From positions 124,001 through 188,000 of the forward strand of contig SCUB01000023.1 in the NCBI GenBank assembly GCA_004297465.1: a stretch of DNA of 64,000 nt. Direction: 5' to 3'. A program made the translations under genes and the position numbers. Below are positions 47,390 to 58,785 of this stretch, one piece after another; within the stretch, counting starts at the first letter, position 1; each line of letters starts with the position of its first letter. Origin of the DNA: Xanthobacteraceae bacterium. Its GTDB lineage: Bacteria; Pseudomonadota; Alphaproteobacteria; Rhizobiales; Xanthobacteraceae. The notes under the pieces were generated by a model that was not told where the DNA came from, made no database searches, and was given only the letters and a program-made list of their open reading frames with translations.

Positions 47390-48604
47390 TCAGGTCGAGT
47401 TGCCGAAGCTCTTGGGCGAGGCCGCCACGATCTGTCCGCCCGATGACGTCACCCGCATCACCGCGAGGCCGCGCTCGTTGGTGCCGTCGGCGCGGAACCG
47501 GAACAGGCCGTCGATGCCGGCGAAGCCAGACGGGTTGGTGAGCACCTCCGGCGCGAAACGCTGCGGCCCCTGGGTCTTGACCAGCGCCGCCACCAGCGCC
47601 ACCGCGTCGTAGGACAACGTCGCGGTGCGCACCGGGTCGCCGCCGAAGCGCGAGCGATAGCGGCCGGCGAAGGCGCGAAAGCCCGCAGGATCCGGCCCGG
47701 CATAGAGGCCGCCGTGCAGGGAAGCATCGGCGAACACGCGCGGATGATCCCACAGCCCGGTGCCGATGAGCTGGATGCGCTTGAGATTGGCGCCGGCCGA
47801 TGTCAGCGCCTGCGCCACCACGGGCAGCGCCTCGCCGTCGTCGGGCAGGAACAGCGCGTCGGCGCCGCCGAGCGCCTGCGCCACGGTGCGCGCGGGAGCC
47901 TGAATCTGGGCGCGGTCGGCGCCATATTTCTCGAACACGACGATGCGGCCGCCGCGCCGCGCCGTGGCCTGCTTGAAGGCGACCTCCGCCACCGCGCCAT
48001 AGGCGTTGTCGGGCGCGAGCGCGGCGAACGAGCGCTTGCCGGTGCCGGCGGCGTAATCGACGATGCGGTTGACGTCCGACTCCGGCAGGAAGCTCAAGAG
48101 ATTGACGCCGCGCCCGGCGACGCTGCTGTCGTTGGAGAACGCGATCATCGGCAGGTTGCGGCCGCGCGCGACCTGGGCGGCGGCCGGAACCGAGAGCGCG
48201 AACAGCGGCCCCAGGATAATCTCCGCGCCCTCGTCGGCGGCCTGCTGCGCCGCCTGCTGCGCGCCTTGCGCGCTGGCGCCGTCGTCCTTGATGAGCAGCT
48301 GGATGTTGGGGTTCTGGAATTCCGCGAGCGCCATCTCGGCGGCGTTCTTCATCGACTGCGCCGCCGCCCCGGCATTGCCCGACGCCGACAGCGGCAGGAT
48401 GACGCCGACCTTGACCTGGCCGGTGCCGACCGCGGTCGGCTGCTGCGGCGGCCCGGCCGGCACCGCAGGACCGGACGAGAACAAATCGGTCGAGAGGCCG
48501 CCGCCGGCGCAGCCCGACAATAGCGGCGTAGCCAGCAACAGCCGCACCACCGTGCGCCGGCTCGGCGTTTCCCTGAAGACCGACAGATCGAGCGGCATCC
48601 CCAT
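47390..48604 (-). CDS. Penicillin-binding protein activator-like lipoprotein (Peripla_BP_6)
   Basis: 404 residues. The N-terminus ends in a lipobox, LLSGC (about 28-32), after a TPSRRTVVRLLLATP membrane segment, so it is a lipoprotein. The mature protein is a periplasmic-binding-protein-like fold: QVKVGVILPLSASGNAGAAA, AEIILGPLFALSVPAAAQVA, NLPMIAFSNDSSVAGRGVN and LIGTGLWDHPRVFADASLHG. It resembles the LpoA/LivK group that activates PBP1A in gammaproteobacteria; activity on PBPs here is inference. Next to rsmI, as lpoA is in E. coli (divergent). Confidence 0.88.
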   Translation of the reverse strand: MGMPLDLSVFRETPSRRTVVRLLLATPLLSGCAGGGLSTDLFSSGPAVPAGPPQQPTAVGTGQVKVGVILPLSASGNAGAAAQSMKNAAEMALAEFQNPNIQLLIKDDGASAQGAQQAAQQAADEGAEIILGPLFALSVPAAAQVARGRNLPMIAFSNDSSVAGRGVNLLSFLPESDVNRIVDYAAGTGKRSFAALAPDNAYGAVAEVAFKQATARRGGRIVVFEKYGADRAQIQAPARTVAQALGGADALFLPDDGEALPVVAQALTSAGANLKRIQLIGTGLWDHPRVFADASLHGGLYAGPDPAGFRAFAGRYRSRFGGDPVRTATLSYDAVALVAALVKTQGPQRFAPEVLTNPSGFAGIDGLFRFRADGTNERGLAVMRVTSSGGQIVAASPKSFGNST

Positions 48605-48807
48605 GAACTGCTTTCGTGGCTTTCCCGTACCCAGCCCCGCGCACGAAGGCAGCGGAATGAGGCATATTGTCGGCTATTGGTTTACCAAATCAAACGGATT
48701 TTGGCGAAGCGCCGGCGCAGGCGGCCGATCGCGCCCGGATTAAGGCGGATCGCTGCCCCGGGAAATCCGGTATCAAACTGTCCCGCCCATGCTCTAGATT
48801 GCGACAC

Positions 48808-49756
<949 letters not shown>

Positions 49757-49764
<8 letters not shown>

Positions 49765-50131
49765 ACCGGATCCGAAAAAACCCACCGCGTTCAGCGTCGG
49801 CCTGTCGGCGGAAAGCCGCGCCGCGGCCTACCTCGTCGCCAAGGGCCACCGCATCCTGGCGCGGCGGTTTCGCTGCGCGCTCGGCGAGATCGACATCGTC
49901 GCGTTCCGCCGCAACACCGTGCTGTTCGTCGAGGTCAAAGCGCGCGAGCGCGAGGACGACGCGGCCTACGCGGTGACGCCGCGCCAGCGCCAGCGCATCG
50001 CCGCCGCCGCCGAACTGTGGCTTGCCAACAATCCCAAATATGCCCAGCATGACCTGCGCTTCGACGCCATCCTGGTGATGCCGGGACAACTGCCGCGCCA
50101 TCTCACCGCCGCGTTCGACGCCAGTCCGTAA
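49757..50131 (+). CDS. yraN: YraN family (UPF0102) nuclease-like protein
   Basis: 124 residues of the Holliday-junction-resolvase-like fold: [21 protein letters not shown] and [10 protein letters not shown] give the E-x-D...E-V-K active-site pattern of PD-(D/E)XK enzymes. The physiological role is unsettled. The start overlaps the rsmI stop and gshB follows 46 bases later; this rsmI-yraN-gshB order is common. Confidence 0.95.
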
Positions 50132-50176
50132 CGCCGCCATCCCCGATCCCGCTTCCCAGCCCGCCGGAATGCTTTC

Positions 50177-51118
50177 ATGACACTGAACGTCGCCGTCCAG
50201 ATGGACCCCATCGACCGGATCAACATCCGCGGCGATTCGACCTTCGCCCTGATGCTGGAGGCGCAGAAGCGCGGCCATGCGCTGGCCTATTACACGCCCG
50301 ACCGGCTGGTGCTGCGCGGCGCCGAGGTCACCGCCACGGTGCAGTCGCTCGCGGTGCGCGACGAAGCGGGCCGCCACTTCACGCTGGGCGAGGCGCGGCA
50401 TGCGAATCTCGCCGAATTCGACGTCGTGCTGCTGCGCCAGGACCCGCCGTTCGATCTCGCCTACATCACCACGACGCATCTGCTCGAGCGCCTTTCGCCG
50501 CGCACGCTGGTGGTCAACGATCCAGCGCATGTGCGCAACGCGCCGGAAAAGATGTTCGTGATGGAATTTGCCGACCTGATGCCGCCGACCCTGATCACCC
50601 GCGACCTCGATGCCATCAAGGCGTTCCGCGCCGAGCACGGCGACGTGGTGATGAAGCCGCTGTACGGCCATGGCGGCGCCTCGGTGTTCCGCGTCACCCG
50701 CGAGGACCTCAATTTCGGTTCGCTGTACGACCTGTTCGCCACCACCTTCCGCGAGCCGTGGGTGGTGCAGCGCTTCCTCCCCGAGGTGAAGAACGGCGAC
50801 AAGCGCATCATCCTGGTCGACGGCGAATTCGCCGGCGCCGTCAACCGCGTGCCGGCGGCCGACGACCTGCGCTCCAACATGGTGCGCGGCGGCGCCGCGA
50901 CCGCGACCGAGCTGACCGCGCGCGAGCGCGAGATCTGCGCCAAACTCGGCCCGGCGTTGCGCGCGCGCGGCCTGTTGTTCGTCGGCATCGACGTCATCGA
51001 CGGGTATCTGACCGAGATCAACGTCACCTCGCCGACCGGCATCCGCGCGGTCGAGCGCGTCGGCGGCCCCGACATCGCCGGCCTGATCTGGGACAAGATC
51101 GAGGCGAAGCGGGGCTGA
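50177..51118 (+). CDS. gshB: Glutathione synthetase
   Basis: ATP-dependent ligation of glycine to gamma-glutamylcysteine. 313 residues: [20 protein letters not shown] at the N-terminus, [36 protein letters not shown] (ATP-grasp), and the metal/ATP site near [20 protein letters not shown] followed by SPTGIRAVE. Between yraN and the comM-like gene. Confidence 0.97.
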   Translation: MTLNVAVQMDPIDRINIRGDSTFALMLEAQKRGHALAYYTPDRLVLRGAEVTATVQSLAVRDEAGRHFTLGEARHANLAEFDVVLLRQDPPFDLAYITTTHLLERLSPRTLVVNDPAHVRNAPEKMFVMEFADLMPPTLITRDLDAIKAFRAEHGDVVMKPLYGHGGASVFRVTREDLNFGSLYDLFATTFREPWVVQRFLPEVKNGDKRIILVDGEFAGAVNRVPAADDLRSNMVRGGAATATELTAREREICAKLGPALRARGLLFVGIDVIDGYLTEINVTSPTGIRAVERVGGPDIAGLIWDKIEAKRG

Positions 51119-51199
51119 TCACAGGTCCGTTCCCCAAATGTTCTTGCGCCAAACGGGAAGGCGCGCTAGCATCCCACATCAGGGCATGGGGATTGCCGG

Positions 51200-52738
51200 A
51201 TGGTGCAGCGCGTCGAGACCGTCGCATTCGAGGGCGTGGAGGCGCGCCCGGTCGACGTCCAGGTGCAGGTCGCGCCGGGGCTGCCGGCCTTCACCATCGT
51301 CGGCCTGCCCGACAAGGCGGTCTCGGAGGCGCGCGAACGGGTGCGCGCCGCGCTGATCGCTTCGGGGCTGGCGCTGCCGGCCCGCCGCATCACCGTCAAC
51401 CTGGCGCCCGCCGACCTGCCCAAGGAAGGCAGCCACTACGACCTGCCGATCGCGCTCGGACTGATGGCGGCGATCGGCGCCATCCCCCCTGACGCGCTCA
51501 ACGGCTTCACCGTGCTGGGCGAACTCGGCCTCGACGGCTCGATCGCGGCGGTCGCCGGCGTCCTGCCGGCGGCGATCGCGGCCAACGCCCGCGACGAGGG
51601 GCTGATCTGCCCGGCGGCTTGCGGGCCCGAGGCGGCCTGGGCCAGCCCGGAGATCGAGATCATCGGCGCCGCGTCGCTGATCCAGCTCGCCAACCATTTC
51701 AAGGGCACCCAGGTGCTCACCCGGCCGCAACCCAGGATTCGCGAGGCCGATGGCGCGCTGCCCGATCTGCGCGACATCAAGGGCCAGGAAAGCGCCAAGC
51801 GCGCGCTCGAGATCGCCGCCGCCGGCGGTCATCACCTTCTGATGGTCGGGCCGCCGGGCGCGGGCAAGTCGATGCTGGCGGCGCGGCTGCCCTCGATCCT
51901 GCCGCCGTTGTCGCCCGCCGAACTCCTCGAAGTATCGATGATCGCCTCGGTGGCCGGCGCGATCGAGGGCGGCGCGCTCACCAACCGGCGGCCGTTCCGC
52001 GCCCCGCATCACTCCGCCAGCATGGCGGCGCTGACCGGCGGGGGCTTGCGGGCGCGGCCGGGCGAAATCTCGCTTGCCCATCACGGCGTGCTGTTCCTCG
52101 ACGAATTGCCCGAGTTCGAGCCGCGCGTGCTCGATTCGCTGCGCCAGCCACTCGAAAACGGCGAGGTCGCGGTGTCGCGCGCCAATCACCGCGTCACCTA
52201 TCCGGCGCGCTTCATGCTGGTGGCGGCGATGAACCCGTGCCGCTGCGGCCATGCCGCCGAGCCCGGCTACGCCTGCAAGCGCGGCATCGTCGCGCGCTGC
52301 GTCGCCGATTACCAGGGCCGCCTTTCCGGCCCGCTCATCGACCGCATCGACCTGCGCATCGAGGTGCCGGCGGTGAGCGCCGCCGACCTGATGCTGCCGC
52401 CACCGGCCGAGGGCTCGGCCGAGGTGGCGGCGCGCGTGGCCGAGGCGCGCGCCGTGCAGGGCGCGCGCTACGCCACGCTCGGCCTGCCGCAGGTGCGCTG
52501 CAACGCCGAGGCGCCCCCCGCCGTGCTCGACGACATCGCCCGCCCCGACAACGCCGCGCTGGCGCTGATGCGCGACGCCGCCGAGGCGATGCGGCTCTCC
52601 GCGCGCGGCTACCACCGCGTGCTGCGGGTGGCGCGCACGCTGGCCGACCTCGACGGCGCCGAGCGGCTCGGCCGCATCCATCTGGCCGAGGCGCTGTCCT
52701 ACCGGGCGCTGGCCGAGGATCTGCGCCGCGCCGCCTGA
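51200..52738 (+). CDS. comM: YifB/ComM family Mg-chelatase-like AAA+ ATPase
   Basis: 512 residues. An N-terminal ChlI domain (about 20-150, FTIVGLPDKAVSEARERVRA) is followed by an AAA+ core with Walker A GPPGAGKSMLAARL and Walker B VLFLDELPEF, and a C-terminal Mg-chelatase ChlI region with a zinc-like NPCRCGHA. ComM is a helicase for branch migration in natural transformation in some species. Same-strand cluster with gshB. Confidence 0.95.
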   Translation: MVQRVETVAFEGVEARPVDVQVQVAPGLPAFTIVGLPDKAVSEARERVRAALIASGLALPARRITVNLAPADLPKEGSHYDLPIALGLMAAIGAIPPDALNGFTVLGELGLDGSIAAVAGVLPAAIAANARDEGLICPAACGPEAAWASPEIEIIGAASLIQLANHFKGTQVLTRPQPRIREADGALPDLRDIKGQESAKRALEIAAAGGHHLLMVGPPGAGKSMLAARLPSILPPLSPAELLEVSMIASVAGAIEGGALTNRRPFRAPHHSASMAALTGGGLRARPGEISLAHHGVLFLDELPEFEPRVLDSLRQPLENGEVAVSRANHRVTYPARFMLVAAMNPCRCGHAAEPGYACKRGIVARCVADYQGRLSGPLIDRIDLRIEVPAVSAADLMLPPPAEGSAEVAARVAEARAVQGARYATLGLPQVRCNAEAPPAVLDDIARPDNAALALMRDAAEAMRLSARGYHRVLRVARTLADLDGAERLGRIHLAEALSYRALAEDLRRAA

Positions 52739-52929
52739 GGCTGGTCCGGGCCATCGCTTCGGCTGTTGCCCGCGGTTTTCCGCGCGCGTTCTTAATTCCT
52801 CCTCAACCGTGTTTGCCGGCAGTTCCCCGCCGCCCCCAATACCGCAACGCCTTGTCAAGCACCGCCCGCCACACTGCCGCCCGCGCCGGTAGCCTTCGTT
52901 TCCGGTTCCAGGGGTTGAGGTGAGTTGCG

Positions 52930-55152
52930 ATGCCGCCACACGTCCGGATCAACAACGCGTTTGCCCGCTCGACGCCGCACCACCCGCGCCTTTCCCTCGC
53001 GCTTTATATCGCCACGATCTTCGCCGCCGTGTCCGGCGCCGCGTTCGCCGCGCTTGGCGGCGCTCCCGATCCCCGGACGCTCGGCGCCAGCGGCCTTGCC
53101 GCGCTCGCCGGCATCGGCCTCGCGCTGCTTGCCCGGCGCGTGCGCGATCTTCGCGCCGCGTTGCGGACGCTGGCGCGCCATAACGAGGAACTCGCCACCC
53201 GCAACTGGGAGCTGGCCGAGGCCGAGGAGCGCGCCCGCACCCTGATCGAACAGCAGGGCGACTTCATCGTGCGCCGCGACGCCGACGGCCGCATCACCTA
53301 CGCCAACGACGCCTATTGCGACCTCGCCGCCGCGCCGCGCGCGGCGCTGACCGGCACCCCTGCCGCGCCCGCCGTGCTGGTGCAGGGCGACACCGGCGTG
53401 CAGGCCGACGGCACCCGCGTCCACGACCAGCAGATCATGGGTCCGCTCGGCCCGCGCTGGATCGCGTGGCGCGAATCCTGGGTCCGCATCGACGGCGGCC
53501 GCCGCGTCGAACTGCAGGGCATCGGCCGCGACGTCACCGACCGCGCCGAGGGCGAACTGGCGCTGGCGCTGGCCCGCGACCAGGCCGACGCCGCCAACCG
53601 CGCCAAGTCGCGCTTCCTCGCCACCGTGTCGCATGAGATCCGCACGCCGCTCAACGGCATCCTCGGCATGACCAGCCTACTGCTCGACACGCCGCTGAAC
53701 CCCGAGCAGATGAGCTACGCCAGGGCGGTGAAGACCTCGAGCGACGCGCTTTTGACGCTGATCGAGGAACTGCTTGATTTCTCCAGGATCGAGGCCGGCC
53801 GGCTCGAGCTGGAGCGGCGGCCGTTCCGCCTCGCGCCGCTGATCGAGGACATCACCGAGCTGATGGCGCCGCGCGCCCATGCCAAGGGGCTGGAGATCGC
53901 CTGCTATGTCGACGAGCGGCTGCCGGCGCGCGTGGTCGGCGATGCCGCGCGGCTGCGCCAGGTGCTGCTCAACCTCGCCGGCAACGCCGTCAAGTTCACC
54001 GCGACCGGCGGCGTCGCCATCGTCGTCGAGCCGGGCATCTGGCCCGACGAGATCAGCCTGACGGTGCGCGACACCGGCATCGGCATCGCGCCCGAGAACC
54101 GCGAGCGCATCTTCCGCGAATTCGAACAGGCCGACAGCGGCCGCGCCCGCGGCCATGGCGGCACCGGGCTTGGGCTAAGCATCAGCGCGCGCATTGTCGA
54201 GCGCATGGGCGGCCGCATCAGCCTCGACAGCACGTCCGGCGCCGGTTCGAGCTTCGAGGTCGCGCTTGCGCTGCCGGCGGCGGATCCCGATGCCGAAATC
54301 GCGCCCCCGCCCGATCTGTCCGGCCGCGCCATCATGGTGGCGAGCCCGCGCGGCATCGAGGCCTCGCTGATCGCGCAGCGGCTGGGGCGCTGGGGCGCGC
54401 AGGTCTGCGTCGTGGCCGATGCCGAGGTCGCCTGCGCGCTGATGCCCGAGCGCGACTGGCACGCCGTGCTGATCGACCTCGATCTCGGCATCGCGCAGGC
54501 CACCGCGCTCGCCGCCGCCGGGCGCGGCCATGCCGCGCGCCGCCTGGTGCTGCTGACGCCGCTCAACCGCCATGAGCTGCGCGATCTCAAGGACAAGCAT
54601 TTCACCGGCTACCTGATCAAGCCGCTGCGCGCCGCCTCGCTCGCCATCCGGCTGGGGGGCGAGGAGATGGACAGCGCGGACATCGCCGCCACCGACGCCG
54701 ACGACACCGCCGAGGAGCCGCGCGCCGTTCCCGCCGCGCCTCCGGCCGGCCTTGCCGTGCTGGTGGCCGAGGACAACGAGATCAATGCGCTGCTGGCGCG
54801 CGCCCTGCTCGCCAAGCTCGGCCATCGCGTGGTGATCACCGGCAACGGCGAGGCCGCGCTCGAATCCTGGCTTGCCGCCGGGGCCGCGGGGACGCCCTAC
54901 GACCTGGTGCTGATGGACGTGCAGATGCCGGAGATGGACGGCATCGAGGCGACGCGGCGCATCCGCGCGCTGGAAGCCGCGCGCCATCTGCCGCGCATGC
55001 CGGTGCTGGCGCTGACCGCAAGCGCGCTCGGCGAGGATCGCGAGGCCTGCCTTGCCGCCGGCATGGACGGCTTCATCGTCAAGCCGCTCGACCGCGACCG
55101 CTTCGCCGAAACGCTGGCCGCGATCGCGCCGCTCAAGCCGCTGGCGGCGTGA
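52930..55152 (+). CDS. Membrane hybrid histidine kinase: PAS-HisKA-HATPase-pseudoREC-REC
   Basis: 740 residues. Two membrane helices at about 20-60 are followed by a PAS domain (about 110-200, FIVRRDADGRITYANDAYCD). HisKA has His235 in ATVSHEIRTPLNG, and HATPase_c has NLAGNAVKFTATGGVAIVVE and GTGLGLSISARIVERMGGRI. A receiver-like domain (about 465-585) keeps the phospho-Asp (VLIDLDLG) and Lys (GYLIKPLR) but not the acidic metal pair. The C-terminal receiver has Asp663 in DLVLMDVQMPEMDG. Signal and partner unknown; no response-regulator gene is adjacent. The ATG is preceded by AGGTGAG. Confidence 0.93.
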   Translation: MPPHVRINNAFARSTPHHPRLSLALYIATIFAAVSGAAFAALGGAPDPRTLGASGLAALAGIGLALLARRVRDLRAALRTLARHNEELATRNWELAEAEERARTLIEQQGDFIVRRDADGRITYANDAYCDLAAAPRAALTGTPAAPAVLVQGDTGVQADGTRVHDQQIMGPLGPRWIAWRESWVRIDGGRRVELQGIGRDVTDRAEGELALALARDQADAANRAKSRFLATVSHEIRTPLNGILGMTSLLLDTPLNPEQMSYARAVKTSSDALLTLIEELLDFSRIEAGRLELERRPFRLAPLIEDITELMAPRAHAKGLEIACYVDERLPARVVGDAARLRQVLLNLAGNAVKFTATGGVAIVVEPGIWPDEISLTVRDTGIGIAPENRERIFREFEQADSGRARGHGGTGLGLSISARIVERMGGRISLDSTSGAGSSFEVALALPAADPDAEIAPPPDLSGRAIMVASPRGIEASLIAQRLGRWGAQVCVVADAEVACALMPERDWHAVLIDLDLGIAQATALAAAGRGHAARRLVLLTPLNRHELRDLKDKHFTGYLIKPLRAASLAIRLGGEEMDSADIAATDADDTAEEPRAVPAAPPAGLAVLVAEDNEINALLARALLAKLGHRVVITGNGEAALESWLAAGAAGTPYDLVLMDVQMPEMDGIEATRRIRALEAARHLPRMPVLALTASALGEDREACLAAGMDGFIVKPLDRDRFAETLAAIAPLKPLAA

Positions 55153-55161
55153 TCGCCGCCC

Positions 55162-56115
55162 TCACAGCCGCCGCAACGCCACCGATTCGACGATGTGGTC
55201 GGCGCCCTTCTTCAGGATCAGCGTGGCGCGCGGGCGCGTCGGCTGCACGTTCTCCTGCAGGTTGACGAGGTTGATGCGCCGCCAGATCGAGCCGGCGACC
55301 TCGGTGGCCTGCTCGTCCGACAGCGTGGCGTAGCGGTTGAAATAGGAGCGCGGGTCGGCGAACGAAGTCTTGCGCAGCGCCAGGAAGCGCTCGACATACC
55401 AGTGCTGCAGCACCGCCTCGTCGGCGTCGAGGTATACCGAAAAATCGAAGAAGTCGGACACGAACGGCACCGAGGCGCCGTCGCGCGGCAGCCGCCCGGT
55501 CTGCAGCACGTTAAGGCCCTCGACGATCAGGATGTCGGGACGGTCGATCTCGACGTAGCGGTCGGGCACGATATCGTAGGTCAGGTGCGAGTAGATCGGC
55601 GCGCGCACGGGGCGGCGCCCGGCCTTGATGTCGGAGAGGAAGCGCAGCAGCGCCGGCAGGTCGTAGCTTTCCGGAAAGCCCTTTTTCTCCATCAGGCCTT
55701 CGCGCTCGAGCACGGCGTTCGGATAGAGGAAGCCGTCGGTGGTGAACAGATCGACCTTGGGCACGTTGGACCAGCGCGCCAGCAGCGCCTGCAGCACGCG
55801 CGCGGTGGTCGACTTGCCGACCGCGACCGAGCCGGCGACGCCGATGATGTAGGGCATCTTGACGTCGACGGTGCCGAGGAAACGCTGCTGGGCGCGGAAC
55901 AGCCGCTGCGTCGCCGCCACATAGAGCGACAAGAGGCGCGACAGCGGCAGATAGATCTCCACCACTTCCTTGAGGTCGAGCCGGTCATGCAGCGAATGCA
56001 GGTTGTCGATCTCGGCCGCGCTCAGGGTCAGCGGCGTATCCTCGCGCAGCGCGGCCCATTCGGCGCGCGAGAACACGCGATGGGGCGCATAGTTCTGAGA
56101 AACACGCATGTCCAT
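55162..56115 (-). CDS. coaA: Pantothenate kinase, type I
   Basis: Commits pantothenate to coenzyme A synthesis. 317 residues: the P-loop is [20 protein letters not shown], and [39 protein letters not shown] and [20 protein letters not shown] are typical CoaA. Stops of this gene and the hybrid kinase face each other with 9 bases between. hisE lies upstream on the same strand. Confidence 0.97.
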   Translation of the reverse strand: MDMRVSQNYAPHRVFSRAEWAALREDTPLTLSAAEIDNLHSLHDRLDLKEVVEIYLPLSRLLSLYVAATQRLFRAQQRFLGTVDVKMPYIIGVAGSVAVGKSTTARVLQALLARWSNVPKVDLFTTDGFLYPNAVLEREGLMEKKGFPESYDLPALLRFLSDIKAGRRPVRAPIYSHLTYDIVPDRYVEIDRPDILIVEGLNVLQTGRLPRDGASVPFVSDFFDFSVYLDADEAVLQHWYVERFLALRKTSFADPRSYFNRYATLSDEQATEVAGSIWRRINLVNLQENVQPTRPRATLILKKGADHIVESVALRRL

Positions 56116-56138
56116 GACCCGCCCGCCCGAATTTTGTC

Positions 56139-56462
56139 CTACTGACGCCCACGCGCTTGTTTTTCTTCCAGGCCGGACATGCCGGTGCGCGCGGAAAGCG
56201 CCGCCTCGACCTCGGCCAGGGTGATGCCGCGCGCCTGGAGCAGCACCAGGAGGTGATAGATCAGGTCGGCGCTTTCGGCGACGAGAGCCCTGGGATCGTC
56301 CTGCAGCGCCGCGATCACGGTCTCGATCGCCTCCTCGCCGAGTTTACGGGCGCAGTGCGCCGTCCCCTTGTCGAGCAGGCGGCGGGTGTAGGAGGCCTCG
56401 CCGCCGCTGGTGGCGCGCGCCCTGATGATGTCGGCAAGGTCGTGGATGGTGAAACGGGTCAT
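56139..56462 (-). CDS. hisE: Phosphoribosyl-ATP pyrophosphatase
   Basis: Second step of histidine synthesis. 107 residues of the MazG-like HisE fold: [20 protein letters not shown] and [12 protein letters not shown] and [13 protein letters not shown] are diagnostic. It follows hisF after an 83-base gap, in the hisB-hisH-hisA-hisF-hisE order. Confidence 0.96.
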   Translation of the reverse strand: MTRFTIHDLADIIRARATSGGEASYTRRLLDKGTAHCARKLGEEAIETVIAALQDDPRALVAESADLIYHLLVLLQARGITLAEVEAALSARTGMSGLEEKQARGRQ

Positions 56463-56545
56463 GACGGGTACTTGCGCGGGTGTGCTTGGCTAGGCTTTCT
56501 AGCATTTCCGCCGGGCGGCGGATACGCCTTGGGGCGTACCCGACG

Positions 56546-57322
56546 TCAGGGATCGAGCCGCATCGGCAGGCCGGCGCGGGCCATGTGTTCCTTGGCCTGG
56601 CGGATGGTGTATTCGCCGAAATGGAAGATCGAGGCGGCCAGCACCGCCGTGGCGTGGCCGTCGCGGATGCCGGCCACCAGATGGTCGAGGGTGCCGACGC
56701 CGCCGGACGCGATCACCGGCACCGGCACCGCGTCGGCGATGGCGCGGGTGAGCGCGATGTCGAAGCCCCGCCGGGTACCGTCGCGGTCCATCGAGGTCAG
56801 GAGAATCTCGCCGGCGCCGAGCGCCACCACCTCGCGCGCGTAGTCGACGGCGTCGATGCCGGTCGGCTTGCGCCCGCCATGGGTGAAGATCTCCCAGCGC
56901 TCGCCGCCGCCGGGCCGCGCCACGCGCTTGGCGTCGATCGCCACCACGATGCACTGGTCGCCGAACTTCTCCGCCGCCTCTTTCACGAATTCGCGGCGGT
57001 GCACGGCGGCGGTGTTGATCGACACCTTGTCGGCGCCCGATTGCAGCAGGACGCGAATGTCGTCGATCGTGCGCACGCCGCCGCCGACCGTGAGCGGCAT
57101 GAAGCAGGCTTCCGCCGTGCGCCGCACCACGTCGAGCATGATGCCGCGGTTCTCGTGGCTCGCGGTGATATCGAGAAAGGTCAGCTCGTCGGCGCCGGCG
57201 GCGTCATAGGCGATCGCCGCCTCGACCGGATCGCCGGCGTCGCGCAGGTCGACGAAGTTGACGCCCTTGACGACGCGGCCGTCCTTGACGTCGAGGCAGG
57301 GAATGACACGGACCTTGAACAT
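56546..57322 (-). CDS. hisF: Imidazole glycerol phosphate synthase subunit HisF
   Basis: Cyclase half of HisHF, making IGP and AICAR with ammonia from HisH. 258 residues, a TIM barrel: [40 protein letters not shown] and [18 protein letters not shown] contain the two catalytic Asp. Start is ATG at 57322; 24 upstream in-frame codons are not HisF-like. The hisA stop lies 81 bases upstream, with a dispersed repeat in that gap. Confidence 0.97.
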   Translation of the reverse strand: MFKVRVIPCLDVKDGRVVKGVNFVDLRDAGDPVEAAIAYDAAGADELTFLDITASHENRGIMLDVVRRTAEACFMPLTVGGGVRTIDDIRVLLQSGADKVSINTAAVHRREFVKEAAEKFGDQCIVVAIDAKRVARPGGGERWEIFTHGGRKPTGIDAVDYAREVVALGAGEILLTSMDRDGTRRGFDIALTRAIADAVPVPVIASGGVGTLDHLVAGIRDGHATAVLAASIFHFGEYTIRQAKEHMARAGLPMRLDP

Positions 57323-57363
57323 CGAAGCCTCAGACCTTCCGGCCGCTTTGTTTCGGTTGTCTG

Positions 57364-57410
57364 CGCATGATCTGATCCGAAAACCGGTTCCCACTTTTCG
57401 GGATCATGCG
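57364..57410 (-). repeat. Dispersed intergenic repeat, copy 2
   Basis: On the minus strand: GCATGATCCCGAAAAGTGGG, AACC, GGTTTTCGGATCAGATCATGC. It matches 47337-47385 in length and core. I recall similar GATCCCGAAAAGTGGGAACC elements between genes in many Rhizobiales. Here it overlaps the last codons of hisA (stop 57404-57406). Confidence 0.75.
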
Positions 57411-58138
57411 CGGGCGCCGCGGATGAGCGCCAGCGCCGCGGCCGGATCGAGCCGGCCGTCGTAGAGCGCGCGCCCCGCGATGGCGCCCTCGAGCTTTTTC
57501 GCGCGCGGGGCGAGCAGCGTTTTCACATCCTCGATCGAGGCCAGCCCGCCGGACGCGACCACCGGGATGGAAATGGCGTCGGCGAGCGCAATCGTGGCGT
57601 CCCAGTTGATGCCCTTGAGCAGGCCGTCGCGGGCGATGTCGGTGAAGATGATGGCGGCGACGCCGGCATCCTCGAAGCGGCGCGCGATGTCGAGCGCGGA
57701 AAGTTCCGCCGTCTCGGCCCAGCCCTCGACCGCGACCTTGCCGTCGCGCGCATCAAGCCCGACCGCGACGCGGCCTGGAAACTTTTTCGCGGCCTCTTTC
57801 ACCAGCGCCGGATCGCGCACCGCGGCGGTGCCAATGATGACGCGGGCGATGCCCTTGGCGAGCCAGCCCTCGACGGTGGCAAGATCCCGGATGCCGCCGC
57901 CGAGCTGCACCGGCATGCGGATCGTGCCGAGCATGGCCTCGACCGCCGCGCCATTCACCGGCTTGCCGGCGAAGGCGCCGTCGAGGTCGACGACATGCAG
58001 ATAGCCGAAGCCCTGCGCCTCGAAGCTTTGCGCCTGCGCCGCGGGGTTGGCGTTGAACACGGTGGCGCGCGCCATGTCGCCCTGCTCGAGGCGCACGCAC
58101 TGGCCGTTCTTGAGATCGATGGCGGGAAAGAGAATCAC
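57404..58138 (-). CDS. hisA: 1-(5-phosphoribosyl)-5-[(5-phosphoribosylamino)methylideneamino] imidazole-4-carboxamide isomerase
   Basis: Fourth step of histidine synthesis (ProFAR isomerase). 244 residues, a TIM barrel paralogous to His[21 protein letters not shown] with the catalytic Asp, [15 protein letters not shown] and [18 protein letters not shown]. The start is GTG at 58138, overlapping the hisH stop as GTGA; a second GTG three codons upstream is possible. Co-translated with hisH. Confidence 0.96.
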   Translation of the reverse strand: MILFPAIDLKNGQCVRLEQGDMARATVFNANPAAQAQSFEAQGFGYLHVVDLDGAFAGKPVNGAAVEAMLGTIRMPVQLGGGIRDLATVEGWLAKGIARVIIGTAAVRDPALVKEAAKKFPGRVAVGLDARDGKVAVEGWAETAELSALDIARRFEDAGVAAIIFTDIARDGLLKGINWDATIALADAISIPVVASGGLASIEDVKTLLAPRAKKLEGAIAGRALYDGRLDPAAALALIRGARA

Positions 58139-58785
58139 GGTGTCCACTTGAGGAAGTTCGCGATCAGGGCCAGGCCGAAGCGCTGGCTCTTCTCGGGATG
58201 AAACTGCGTGCCGATCGCCGTATCACGCGCGACGATCGCCGTCACCGGCCCGCCGTAATCGGCGCGGGCGACGACATGCTTCGGATCGGCGGCCTTGAGA
58301 TGATAGGAGTGCACGAAATAGGCATGGCGGCCTTTGGGTCCCAGCGGCAGCCGCGCCAGCACCGGGTGGTCGTTGACGACTTCGAGCGTGTTCCATCCCA
58401 TGTGCGGGATCTTGAGCGCCTCGTCGGCGGGCACGATCTTCTCGACATCGCCGGCGATCCAGCCGAGCCCCTCGGTGACCGCGTATTCGCGGCCGCGCTC
58501 GGCCATCAGCTGCATGCCGACGCAGATGCCGAGGAACGGCCGCGCCTTGTCGCGCACGGTTTCGGTCAGCGCCTGGGTCATGCCGTCGAGCGCGTCGAGC
58601 CCCTTGCGGCAGTCGGCGAAGGCGCCGACTCCAGGCAGCACCACGCGGTCGGCGCGCCACACCACCTCGGGATCGCGCGTCACCACCACGGCCTGCGGAT
58701 GCGCGATCGCGCGCGCCGCGTATTCGAAGGCCTTGGCCGCCGAGTGCAGGTTGCCGGAGCCGTAATCGATGATGGCGACGGTCAC
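58135..58785 (-). CDS. hisH: Imidazole glycerol phosphate synthase subunit HisH (glutaminase)
   Basis: Provides ammonia to HisF. 216 residues: [20 protein letters not shown] at the start, [20 protein letters not shown] with the catalytic Cys, and His/Glu in the C-terminal [13 protein letters not shown]. The start GTG at 58785 has GGAG seven bases upstream. It overlaps the DUF2628 stop on one side and hisA on the other, so the three are tightly coupled. Confidence 0.96.
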   Translation of the reverse strand: MTVAIIDYGSGNLHSAAKAFEYAARAIAHPQAVVVTRDPEVVWRADRVVLPGVGAFADCRKGLDALDGMTQALTETVRDKARPFLGICVGMQLMAERGREYAVTEGLGWIAGDVEKIVPADEALKIPHMGWNTLEVVNDHPVLARLPLGPKGRHAYFVHSYHLKAADPKHVVARADYGGPVTAIVARDTAIGTQFHPEKSQRFGLALIANFLKWTP

